46,111 nt of DNA from Roseburia sp. (GTDB lineage: Bacteria; Bacillota; Clostridia; Lachnospirales; Lachnospiraceae): contig JAFYVJ010000001.1 in NCBI GenBank assembly GCA_017549185.1, forward strand, positions 1-46,111. Direction: 5' to 3'. Made by a program: the position numbers and the translations under genes. Below, piece after piece: positions 1-7,188 of the stretch. A model generated the notes under the pieces. The model searched no databases. It was not told the origin of the DNA and was given only the letters and a program-made list of their open reading frames with translations. How positions within the stretch are numbered: the stretch's first letter is position 1; the number at the start of each line of letters is the position of its first letter.

Positions 1-57
1 AAGCTTTACAGCCTGTGCTTTAAATTCGTTGTCATAAGATTTTTGATTTCGTGCCAT
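1..57 (-). CDS. Transposase N-terminus (IS3-type OrfA-like), cut by window edge
   Basis: Only the first 19 codons are in the window; the gene runs off the left end. The visible protein starts MARNQKSYDNEFKAQAVKL, which is the usual opening of the small helix-turn-helix OrfA of IS3-like transposases (basic N-terminus, then the first helix containing F-K-x-x-A-V-K-L). An AGGAGA ribosome site lies just upstream of the ATG. The family call rests on this short stretch only. Neither the element's terminal inverted repeat nor a target duplication could be identified between here and the metallophosphoesterase gene. Confidence 0.6.
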   Translation of the reverse strand, partial: MARNQKSYDNEFKAQAVKL

Positions 58-88
58 AATGATATCTCCTGTTCTCATATTGATTATG

Positions 89-121
89 ATTATACCAAAA
101 TCCTTGAGAATAGTCTGTCAA
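89..121 (-). promoter_or_regulatory. Probable promoter of the transposase gene
   Basis: On the minus strand a consensus -10 TATAAT (89-94) is preceded by TGG, giving an extended -10. A perfect TTGACA lies at 116-121, but the spacing is 21 bp, longer than ideal, so the extended -10 may do most of the work. Confidence 0.45.
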
Positions 122-216
122 CTTTTATGATACAACATCACTTTTATAAATATGCCGACAGCAGACAAACCATCATTCGATAAAAAAGTGTAAAAGACAA
201 TTTGAAGATAAGAGAA

Positions 217-268
217 TTAAAAAAGCCTGAGTACATACATAATTTACGAGATGTACTAGGCTTTTTTG
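217..268 (-). terminator. Terminator after the metallophosphoesterase gene (bidirectional)
   Basis: The arms AAAAGCCTGAGTACAT (221-236) and ATGTACTAGGCTTTTTT (251-267) pair with one bulge around a short A/T loop. They are flanked by A and T runs, so the hairpin can stop transcription in both directions. It closes the operon 295-2845. Confidence 0.8.
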
Positions 269-294
269 ATAAGAAATTCCATTGGAATTATTAT

Positions 295-894
295 TTATTC
301 AAGATATTCTATGTAATAGTGCTCAAAAGCATTGATAACTTTGGTATTACCTAACTGGTCTTCACGTTTGAAGCCATTACCATAATTGGCATGTACATGG
401 CCATGTATAAAAAGTTTTGGCTGATAGCGTTCTATTAAATCTAAAAAGCATTTAAAACCCTGATGTGGTAAATCTGGTAAGTCATTAAAACCATAAGCAG
501 GGGAATGTGTTACCAAAATATCAAATCCTTTTTTTCGTAAGAGTTTCCAGCGAAGCTTATTGATTCGTTTTTTCATTTCGCTTTCGGTATATTGGCAAGT
601 GGCACCAGGTTGGTAGCACATAGAGCCACCTAGACCTAGAATCCGGATGCCGTTGATTTCATAGATATCATCTTCTATACAGATACAACCGCCGGCTTGC
701 TTGGCTGGGTGCCATTTGTCATGATTTCCAAGTACATAGACTAATGGAGCACTTACCATAGTAGAAAAAAATTCTAAATAGGATGGTTTTAAGTCACCAC
801 ATGCAATAATAAGGTCAATATCAGCAAATTTTTCAGGTGAATAGAATTCATAGAGTGAACGGGACTCTTGATCGGATAGTAGTAAAATTTTCAT
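295..894 (-). CDS. Calcineurin-like metallophosphoesterase
   Basis: A 199-residue cytosolic protein with the metallophosphoesterase core: D8, the GDL motif (D34), GNHD (N57, H58), a lone His in VTHSP (H130) and GHVH (H164-H168). These residues bind two metals in this superfamily. The first motif is normally D-x-H, but here it reads D-Q-E, so one usual metal-ligand histidine is absent. The protein may therefore bind metal differently. The ATG sits only 4 bp after the stop of the upstream ParB-like/BMP gene, and its AAGGAGG site overlaps that stop, so the two are probably translationally coupled. The substrate cannot be told from sequence; small members of the family act on nucleotides, phosphodiesters or phosphoproteins. 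Confidence 0.85.
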   Translation of the reverse strand: MKILLLSDQESRSLYEFYSPEKFADIDLIIACGDLKPSYLEFFSTMVSAPLVYVLGNHDKWHPAKQAGGCICIEDDIYEINGIRILGLGGSMCYQPGATCQYTESEMKKRINKLRWKLLRKKGFDILVTHSPAYGFNDLPDLPHQGFKCFLDLIERYQPKLFIHGHVHANYGNGFKREDQLGNTKVINAFEHYYIEYLE

Positions 895-898
895 AAGG

Positions 899-2845
899 CT
901 ATTCCTCCTTGGTGATATCGTCTGAGTTGGATTTTACACCTTGCAGACGAATCAATGCATGTGCCTCCTGTTTAAAAGCTTCAATAGGTGGTATTTCTCC
1001 TATAATATTATTGGCGAGCCAATTCATCTGTATAATATCCATTAATGGAAGTTGGTTATCATCTTCGGTAATAATGTTTCCATTTTGATCATAAACCTTA
1101 CCTGCAAATGGGTGAAAAATACCATTGCGGATGGAACTGCTAAGGAAATTTACCAGACGGCATGTTTCATTCGGTAAGTCATTAGAGTAAATGGTATCGA
1201 TAACATCAGCGGACATACCCCACCAGTAGTTACTAGCTTTTTTTCCTTTGAGTTCTTTTTCATCTTTAGGGCGGTCACAGATTTGCTGAATAATACGTTC
1301 GTAAAACTTGCCCCAGTGACAGAAGGATAGTGCAAGGTTTTCTATTTTGCCATCAGGGTAACGACGATAAAGACCGTATTCTCTGGAAGCATTTTGTGGA
1401 ACAATCATATCGACACCGGATATAATCTGAATATCGTCATCCCAGTTGATAGGATTTTTATCTTCAGCGAGACCAACCCAATTTAAATATATTTTTGCAC
1501 GAGGATTAATCATCGCTGCACCAAGAGCAAATGCGTTGATATTTGCCACCATGCCGTAGATTGGATAGTCTGCCAAATAGCCAATTTTATCTGTTTCACT
1601 CATCGCTGCAGCTAATGCACCCATCAAAAATTTAGATTCAAACATGCGAGGGTAGTAGTTGCAGATGGAAGAGAAGGACATATTGATAGAACAGTTAAAA
1701 ATACGTACTTCCGGATATTGTACGGCTGCTTTTACACATTCAGTTGCCATTTGAGGACCCACGGCAAAAATGACATTGCAGTTATTGGCGATGGCTTCTT
1801 CGATTTTTTGTTTTACATCTTCATTATTGTCAGCCTGGTCATAAACCATAGTTTTCAATTTACCATTAAAACTGGTTTCTAAATGTGTTCTTCCTAATTC
1901 GTGTCCATAAGTCCACGGAGAAGTTTCTGCTGTTTTCGGATAAATAAATGCAATTTTTAACATTTCAGGTTCGATTTTACCGGTATGACGAAGCCAGTTT
2001 AAGAGCTTTATACCAGAACGCTCTGTTTCTTTTGGTTGTGTTACAAGTTCGATTTCATTACCACGTGCTGCAAGTAACAGTTCATGGTGAATTTTTTTGA
2101 AATCTTCTTTCATTTGACTTTCTGTGCGTTGCTTAACAACCGGATAGGTTAATAATTCAACATATTTTAAAAAGGCATCTGCGGTAGAAAGTTTTCCCTG
2201 CTTAGAATAAGTCGTGTTAAATACATGTATAAACAACTCACACACCTGACGGAAACATTTTTGGTCGTCTTTATTCATTGGCATGTTCGAATCAATACCC
2301 ATAGCTTTTAGTAGGCGAAAATAGCATCCTTTCTGCTTGAATTCGATGTTATAGTTAGCAGTGAGATGATAAAAATCTAAAAATTCATAATATAAACGTA
2401 CTTCAGGTTGGTCACTACGACGTGGTACTAATCGAATGACAGTGGCCATGATATGATATGCCTTTAAGTATTTTAAGACACTGACACGCTTATTACCTTC
2501 CTGTACGTAAAATCGGTTCATGTATTCGTAAACCAGAATCGGTTCATCAATTCCTTGTTCAATTTGATATTCGTATACATTACGCCATTTTAGACAAAAC
2601 TCAGTCTGTTCATCTAATAGAGGCATAAAGTTACGGGCAAATGCTTCTCGTCGTCCCATTGTCTTAGTACCAACTACATGTTCTAGCGGAATAAGCATAG
2701 TACCCAGATTAATTTCTGAAACAATGTCGATATCTTTGATGATTTCATCTAAAACTGGTAGAAATAGGGGTGTATCTTTTAATAAGTCGTCTGCATATTG
2801 TTTTTTTCCGAGACGCTGCGCGTTGTTGTATTCCATTAATGACAT
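899..2845 (-). CDS. Cytoplasmic ParB-like / BMP-family ligand-binding fusion protein
   Basis: 648 residues. The start chosen is the ATG at 2845, which follows GAGAGGAG at good spacing; a further ATG 24 codons upstream lacks a ribosome site. The N-terminal part (about residues 40-135) resembles a ParB/Srx-like domain, with the motif VQEGNKRVSVLKYL. A middle helical segment follows. From about residue 275 there is a basic-membrane-protein (BMP/PnrA) periplasmic-binding-like fold: KIAFIYPK, then the VIFAVGP region, then FLMGALAAAMS. BMP proteins are normally exported lipoproteins that bring nucleosides to ABC importers. This one has no signal peptide or lipobox and no permease beside it, so it more likely acts inside the cell as a ligand sensor. 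Downstream and coupled is the metallophosphoesterase. Confidence 0.75.
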   Translation of the reverse strand: MSLMEYNNAQRLGKKQYADDLLKDTPLFLPVLDEIIKDIDIVSEINLGTMLIPLEHVVGTKTMGRREAFARNFMPLLDEQTEFCLKWRNVYEYQIEQGIDEPILVYEYMNRFYVQEGNKRVSVLKYLKAYHIMATVIRLVPRRSDQPEVRLYYEFLDFYHLTANYNIEFKQKGCYFRLLKAMGIDSNMPMNKDDQKCFRQVCELFIHVFNTTYSKQGKLSTADAFLKYVELLTYPVVKQRTESQMKEDFKKIHHELLLAARGNEIELVTQPKETERSGIKLLNWLRHTGKIEPEMLKIAFIYPKTAETSPWTYGHELGRTHLETSFNGKLKTMVYDQADNNEDVKQKIEEAIANNCNVIFAVGPQMATECVKAAVQYPEVRIFNCSINMSFSSICNYYPRMFESKFLMGALAAAMSETDKIGYLADYPIYGMVANINAFALGAAMINPRAKIYLNWVGLAEDKNPINWDDDIQIISGVDMIVPQNASREYGLYRRYPDGKIENLALSFCHWGKFYERIIQQICDRPKDEKELKGKKASNYWWGMSADVIDTIYSNDLPNETCRLVNFLSSSIRNGIFHPFAGKVYDQNGNIITEDDNQLPLMDIIQMNWLANNIIGEIPPIEAFKQEAHALIRLQGVKSNSDDITKEE

Positions 2846-2949
2846 TGTAATTCTCCTCTCTCGGATTTTATAATTCTTAAGATAATAGTAACTATTCGGT
2901 AAATTGAATGCTCGCATTTTAGGAAAATGTCTTAGTTTTCAATAGTTAT

Positions 2950-2978
2950 ATTTTAGCGTATGTTATATATTTTCACAA
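2950..2978 (-). promoter_or_regulatory. Sigma-A promoter of the BMP fusion / phosphoesterase operon
   Basis: Minus-strand TTGTGA (2973-2978), a 17-bp spacer and TAAAAT (2950-2955). It lies about 105 bp upstream of the 2845 start. The leader in between carries a copy of the GTAACTATTC repeat (2888-2897). Confidence 0.6.
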
Positions 2979-3044
2979 GGTAATATATTACGAATATTTT
3001 ACATTTAAAAAGCATAGGAATGTAAAAAAGCGAGTAATGATGTG

Positions 3045-3518
3045 ATGAAATTGAATAAGCGGTTGTTGACTATATGCATTGCAATTCCTTTATTTGTGGG
3101 AGTAGCATCATCTTTATTGACAAGAGGCAGTATGGAGTTTTTTTCTCTGGTAGAGAAACCGCCATTGTCACCGCCAGCATGGGTATTTCCGGTGGTATGG
3201 ACGATTCTATATACACTGATGGGGATATCTTCCTATTTGATATTAGCATCAGGTGTAGAAGAAAGTGTAAAGGAGGAAGCACTTCGTGCATATGGTTTGC
3301 AACTGGCAGTAAATTTTTTGTGGCCGACATTTTTCTTTAATTTCCAGTGGTATGGTTTTTCATTTTTTTGGCTTTTGTTATTGTGGGTTTTAGTAATTGT
3401 TATGATTACACGATTTTGGAAGATAAACAAAGTAGCGGCATATCTGAATGTTCCGTATTTGATTTGGTTAACTTTCGCAGCATATTTGAATTGGGGAATC
3501 TGGCGGTTAAATGCCTAA
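3045..3518 (+). CDS. tspO: TspO/MBR family tryptophan-rich membrane protein
   Basis: About 157 residues with five predicted membrane helices. Family hallmarks are visible: KPPLSPPAWVFPVVWTILY near residue 40 (the loop 1/helix 2 signature), a NFLWPTFFF stretch in helix 3, and PYLIWLTFAAYLNWGI near the C-terminus. TspO proteins bind porphyrins and sterol-like ligands and are linked to tetrapyrrole handling and stress. The start is uncertain: a GTG at 3042 directly precedes the ATG at 3045 and neither has a clear ribosome site. The gene stands alone, divergent from the BMP operon and closed by its own terminator. Confidence 0.9.
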   Translation: MKLNKRLLTICIAIPLFVGVASSLLTRGSMEFFSLVEKPPLSPPAWVFPVVWTILYTLMGISSYLILASGVEESVKEEALRAYGLQLAVNFLWPTFFFNFQWYGFSFFWLLLLWVLVIVMITRFWKINKVAAYLNVPYLIWLTFAAYLNWGIWRLNA

Positions 3519-3524
3519 TAAGAA

Positions 3525-3562
3525 TGAAGATGTTTCATTTTGCAACATCTTCATTTTTTTTT
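3525..3562 (+). terminator. Rho-independent terminator of tspO
   Basis: A perfect 10-bp stem, TGAAGATGTT (3525-3534) with AACATCTTCA (3544-3553), is followed by nine T residues. Confidence 0.9.
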
Positions 3563-3633
3563 GAAAAAAACCGATATAAGAGATAGATGCAAGGATGCAG
3601 AAGGTTTGTTTTAATGGATGTCAAGGAGGATAT

Positions 3634-4227
3634 ATGAAGATTGGAGAAGCAAAGGTATTATATCGAGGTCAGATAAGTGTATATCAGGAGCAGAAGAAGA
3701 TTTTGGCACAGCGTAAAAAAGAATTAGATGAGAAAATGAAGCATTCTGCAGAGGTGAATGAACTATTCGTTAAAGAGGCTGCTACATTAGAATTGACGAT
3801 AGATGCATTAGATAAAAAGCAGAGAGAATATCAGGATTATGTGAGCAGACTGACGATGCAAAGCACTGCTCATGCAAACGCATTGATAGCAAAGCAGCAA
3901 ACGGAAGCTACGGAAGAGTATAATCAGGATTTGATGAAGGTTATGGAAGTTGCCAGAAGGCTTATGAAAGGAGCGATTGTGCCGCCTACAGATGAGAAAA
4001 AGTTGATGGAGTATAGTATGGAATTATATCAAGCGGCAAAAAATATCGGTTCGATGGTAAAACAACACGAAAAAGAAGAGTATGAATCGCTGTGGAAAGA
4101 AGAAGAGGAGAAATCTACACCGGAAGACCCGATGGAAGTAGCTGATAATAAAGAAGCATTTTCCACAGGTCCAGCAATTGTAGATGTAGCGGATACGATG
4201 TCAAGCGTAGAAGTATCGGAAAGTTAG
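3634..4227 (+). CDS. Conserved-type coiled-coil protein of unknown function
   Basis: 197 residues from the ATG at 3634, which has an AAGGAGG site 6 bp upstream; a longer frame from 3595 lacks one. The protein is soluble, highly charged and mostly helical. Residues 1-120 look like a long coiled coil rich in Lys, Glu and Gln. A short conserved-looking patch around residue 120 reads ARRLMKGAIVPPTDEKKLME, and the C-terminal tail is acidic (EDPMEVADNKEAF, then IVDVADTMSSVE). No catalytic motif or membrane segment was seen. I do not recognise a named family; the tail suggests a scaffold or secretion-related helper, but that is inference. Its stop codon overlaps the stop of the convergent GNAT gene (4224-4227) and no terminator separates them. 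Confidence 0.7.
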   Translation: MKIGEAKVLYRGQISVYQEQKKILAQRKKELDEKMKHSAEVNELFVKEAATLELTIDALDKKQREYQDYVSRLTMQSTAHANALIAKQQTEATEEYNQDLMKVMEVARRLMKGAIVPPTDEKKLMEYSMELYQAAKNIGSMVKQHEKEEYESLWKEEEEKSTPEDPMEVADNKEAFSTGPAIVDVADTMSSVEVSES

Positions 4228-4982
4228 TCAAAAGCAAATGCAAAATACGAAGGTGGAATGGAACGGTCCTGCAAAGGGTAGTACATAGAAAAAGGTGTAC
4301 TTTGCCCAGGAGTGCGGAACGTTCCTTTTTTATATCCTAAAGAATGAACAATAGAAGGTGCTTTGGAAGCATCACCTAATAATTCTATCACCGAGAGTGA
4401 ATCTTTTTGTTGATAAGCGGTAAAAAGAATTCCTTGTCCCATATAAAAATTGGCTTGTGTGTTTAAAAAATCCAGATTTTCCTTTTCCTGAATGATACTA
4501 TTTGGAGGCAAAAGGATTTTGCGAAGGCTAGCATATTCTTCTTTAGTAACCGGTAGAAGCAGTAGCTCTTCGGCATTAGCTTCGCATTCAAATTTGCGAA
4601 TACAAGTGCATGCTTGATATCCTATTTTTTCATAAAAATGAAATAATTCAAGGCTTCCTGGAACTAAGATAGTGCTTTCATAGCCTTGTTCTGCCAGATG
4701 GCGATGTGTATCAGTCATCAAGTGATGACAGAGTCCCTGGCTACGGTGTGATGTAGCAGTAGCTACCGCGTAAATATAGGCGATAGAATTATCATTATTC
4801 TGACAATCAAACCAGTAGAGTGCCGCAAGAACGTCATCGTTTTCTGTAATGCAGCGACAACGTTTTGGGTGAAATGCAGTTTTAAAAAACATATCTAAAA
4901 ATGCATCGCTGTCTCCGAATGCTTCCTTCCATAAATTACGGAGAGAAGGAATTTGGGAGACAAGAGGTGTACTAATATTCAT
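4224..4982 (-). CDS. GNAT family N-acetyltransferase (Eis-like layout)
   Basis: 252 residues. The ATG at 4982 is preferred over 4988, because GGAGG touches the 4988 ATG but lies 6 bp from 4982. The N-terminal half is a GNAT domain: residues near 75-100 read AVATATSHRSQGLCHHLM, matching acetyl-CoA motif A (Q-x-x-G-x-G/A type), and FYEKIGYQ (near 120) is the usual C-terminal GNAT signature. The second half (about 135-252) is a separate domain, as in two-domain Eis-like acetyltransferases. The gene starts inside the end of the DUF2156 gene (11-bp overlap), so both are co-translated. Substrate unknown. Confidence 0.8.
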   Translation of the reverse strand: MNISTPLVSQIPSLRNLWKEAFGDSDAFLDMFFKTAFHPKRCRCITENDDVLAALYWFDCQNNDNSIAYIYAVATATSHRSQGLCHHLMTDTHRHLAEQGYESTILVPGSLELFHFYEKIGYQACTCIRKFECEANAEELLLLPVTKEEYASLRKILLPPNSIIQEKENLDFLNTQANFYMGQGILFTAYQQKDSLSVIELLGDASKAPSIVHSLGYKKGTFRTPGQSTPFSMYYPLQDRSIPPSYFAFAFD

Positions 4983-5883
4983 AATCATCCTCCATTAAGT
5001 GTGCCCAACATTTTTCAACCATATGGTGTGGGAAGTAACGTTCTTTTGCAATACGTAATCCTTCGATACCCAGATCTTCTTCGCGATCTAAAAAGCGGAT
5101 GCAAGGATATTTTTCTCTTAAATAACGGGAAAATTCGTAATTGATAATAGCATAGGCACCGTTTACATCTCCCCATGCTTTTTCAAATTGAATATCATAT
5201 GTGATAGGAGAAAGTTGGCTACCCATAGTAATGCCGAGTATCTTATCGTCATTCATTAACACTAGGCCATCCATTTCCAATTCTTGATAATGTTTTAATG
5301 CCTTATTGATAGCGGTACGTTCCATAAGAAAATCGCTTTCTGGATTTTCCTGTTCTTTAGAGGTGTACCAGGAATTGATCATTTCTAATACCTGTTCGCG
5401 ATTATTTTCACTAAGGGGCTGTACTGTGTAGTTCGGATAATCTGTACGGAAGCGATTACAATGATTGCGTTTTTTCTGATATTTTCTGCCTGGAAGGTCC
5501 GCTAAGTCATTGATATCGTAGATATAGTCAAAGCTGTCACGATCACAGTGGAAACGAAACATGCCGGGATAAAGCGTTTCAAGTGTCTGTATGGCATCTG
5601 CATTAAGACTTGTGATACGACAGGAGATGCCGCGTTCCTTTGCATCCGCAATGATGGCATCTAGTATCGGTTTTTTATCACCTGATCCTACAGGATATGG
5701 GTAGACACTTTTGCGGTTAAAATGTGAGAACAGTACCATATGATCGTTTAGTATGGTAGCATTCTGACGTCCCCAGAGATAGAGATTAGAAAAAGAATAT
5801 TCGCATCCTCTTTCGATATCATCTAGCAAATAGTGTTGATACAGTTCTTTTTGTTCTATTTTAATCGGTTTAAAATCTATCAT
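4972..5883 (-). CDS. DUF2156 domain protein (phosphatidylglycerol lysyltransferase C-terminal-like)
   Basis: 303 residues with the tandem GNAT-like fold of DUF2156, the domain that forms the catalytic end of MprF-type aminoacyl-phosphatidylglycerol synthases. Recognisable segments are GCEYSFSNLYLWG near the start, the basic LPGRKYQKKRNHCNRF around residue 130, and YAIINYEFSRYL with RFLDREEDLGIEGLR near the end. There is no membrane domain, so this is the soluble stand-alone form common in Clostridia, with an unproven acyl- or aminoacyl-transfer role. It is first in an operon with the GNAT gene. AAAGGATATATACC precedes the ATG, and the leader is largely a copy of the dispersed GTAACTATT repeat. 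Confidence 0.85.
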   Translation of the reverse strand: MIDFKPIKIEQKELYQHYLLDDIERGCEYSFSNLYLWGRQNATILNDHMVLFSHFNRKSVYPYPVGSGDKKPILDAIIADAKERGISCRITSLNADAIQTLETLYPGMFRFHCDRDSFDYIYDINDLADLPGRKYQKKRNHCNRFRTDYPNYTVQPLSENNREQVLEMINSWYTSKEQENPESDFLMERTAINKALKHYQELEMDGLVLMNDDKILGITMGSQLSPITYDIQFEKAWGDVNGAYAIINYEFSRYLREKYPCIRFLDREEDLGIEGLRIAKERYFPHHMVEKCWAHLMEDDYEY

Positions 5884-5894
5884 GGTATATATCC

Positions 5895-5922
5895 TTTTGT
5901 AAATAGTGCTCTAAATAGTTAC
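5895..5922 (+). repeat. Dispersed intergenic repeat, copy in the DUF2156 leader
   Basis: Matches the repeat described under findings: TTGTAAATAGTGCTCT followed by AAATAGTTAC. It begins just past the -10 box of the minus-strand promoter, so it makes up most of the 5' leader of the DUF2156 mRNA, in reverse orientation. Confidence 0.6.
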
Positions 5923-5930
5923 ATATTTTG

Positions 5931-5959
5931 ATTATATCGGCATTGACTATTATGTCCAA
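5931..5959 (-). promoter_or_regulatory. Sigma-A promoter of the DUF2156-GNAT operon
   Basis: Minus-strand TTGGAC (5954-5959), a 17-bp spacer and a perfect TATAAT (5931-5936), about 48 bp upstream of the start codon. Confidence 0.75.
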
Positions 5960-6020
5960 ATTTAAAAAATTTATGCATGATATGGAAAAAATGGAAGAGT
6001 CTGCCGAAGAAATTTTGACG

Positions 6021-6068
6021 AAAAAAGAGCTATCACAAAATGAGATACGATTCTCTTTTTGTGACAGC
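6021..6068 (-). terminator. Terminator of the DHH phosphoesterase gene
   Basis: On the minus strand GCTGTCACAAAAAGAGA (6052-6068) pairs with TCTCATTTTGTGATAGC (6029-6045) and is followed by TCTTTTTT. Confidence 0.85.
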
Positions 6069-6103
6069 ACTTTTAAATTATATTACTTGTGAAAATGATG
6101 CTA

Positions 6104-7024
6104 TTATGAATTAGCCATAGCAGATAATTCTTCTAACATCTTTGGTAATTCGGTATCCATTTCTTCATCAGAGAATTGGCAGGTACCAACTTTTTTATGT
6201 CCGCCGCCATGGTATTTAAGCATTAAACTTCCTACATTTAAAGTTGCACTTCTGTTTAAAATGCTGTAACCAACAGCAGCACTACAACCTTTACCGCCAC
6301 GTCCGCTTACAATCCATGCAGAAATGTTTTGTTTTGGGAACATACTATAGATTAAGAAACGGTTACCGGAGTAGATTGGATCTACACCACGAAGATCAGA
6401 GATGATAAGATTACCATCTGTAATAGTATGGTCGTTTACCATTTTCTTAAATTTAGCAGTCTGTTCAAAATATACTTCTACGCGTTCTTTCACATCTGGA
6501 AGTGCAAGAATTTCGTCAGCTGTCATTGTGCGGCAAGCATCAATTAATTTTTCCATTAACTGATAGTTAGAAATTGTAAACTGGCGCCATCTGCCGAGAC
6601 CGGTACGAGGGTCCATTAAGAAACCGATTAAAATCCAACCTGTTGGGTCTTGTACCTCATCAACGGTTAAGTTACCGGAGTCAACTTTATCAACAGCTTC
6701 CATCATTGCGTCAAATCGAGGGAAACGCTCTTTACCACCATAGTATTCATAGATAATACGAGCACAAGAAGGAGTAATACGGCTTTCTCCTTTGTATTTA
6801 CCTTCAAGCTGTAAACGTTCATGTTCACTAGAGTGGTGATCAAACCAAAGTCCACATCCTTCTACATAAGGAACGTTTGCAAGACAGTCATCTTCAGTAA
6901 TTTCTACAAGACCATCCTGTAAATCCTTTGGATGAGCGAATTTCCAATGGTCAATAATACCTGCTTCTTTTAAAAGGACGCCACAGGCAAGTCCGTCAAA
7001 GTCGGAACGTGTTACTAATCTCAT
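6104..7024 (-). CDS. DHH/DHHA1 family phosphoesterase
   Basis: 306 residues. The N-terminal DHH domain shows SDFDG (D8, D10) and FDHH (D62, H63, H64), the Mn-binding motifs of this family. The C-terminal DHHA1 domain carries HGGGHKKVGTCQF, the substrate-binding glycine loop. Relatives include exopolyphosphatases, NrnA-type oligoribonucleases and cyclic-dinucleotide phosphodiesterases. The order of motifs fits a stand-alone cytosolic enzyme, but which phosphodiester it cuts cannot be decided here. AAAAAGGAGA lies upstream of the ATG. The gene is monocistronic: a hairpin repeat separates it from the upstream lipoprotein gene and a terminator follows it. Confidence 0.85.
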   Translation of the reverse strand: MRLVTRSDFDGLACGVLLKEAGIIDHWKFAHPKDLQDGLVEITEDDCLANVPYVEGCGLWFDHHSSEHERLQLEGKYKGESRITPSCARIIYEYYGGKERFPRFDAMMEAVDKVDSGNLTVDEVQDPTGWILIGFLMDPRTGLGRWRQFTISNYQLMEKLIDACRTMTADEILALPDVKERVEVYFEQTAKFKKMVNDHTITDGNLIISDLRGVDPIYSGNRFLIYSMFPKQNISAWIVSGRGGKGCSAAVGYSILNRSATLNVGSLMLKYHGGGHKKVGTCQFSDEEMDTELPKMLEELSAMANS

Positions 7025-7115
7025 AATTTTCTCCTTTTTATAGTGTTTTCGTACAATATATCAATATTACTATTATTATATAAAAAAAACGTATTGTTTT
7101 CAACTGATTTATAAA

Positions 7116-7187
7116 ATTCATCGTTACTGTTTACTCGTAGCTTGCAAACAGCAACGATTTGCAGGCTCATTTATAGTAACAATGAAT
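7116..7187. repeat. Long imperfect inverted repeat (possible terminator/repeat element)
   Basis: The ends ATTCATCGTTACT (7116-7128) and AGTAACAATGAAT (7175-7187) pair at 12 of 13 positions. An inner pair, AGCTTGCAAA with TTTGCAGGCT, continues the hairpin. It sits directly after the stop of the deacetylase-like gene (7189). The TTGCAAA core and GTTAC ends resemble the dispersed TGCAAA/GTTAC repeat. There is no T-run, so use as a terminator is uncertain. Confidence 0.65.
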
Positions 7188-7188
7188 C

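Noticed and set aside
5870-6070. 66-codon minus-strand frame upstream of the DUF2156 gene
   Set aside because: It covers the promoter, leader repeat and part of a terminator, has low-complexity Ile/Ser-rich content and no ribosome site.
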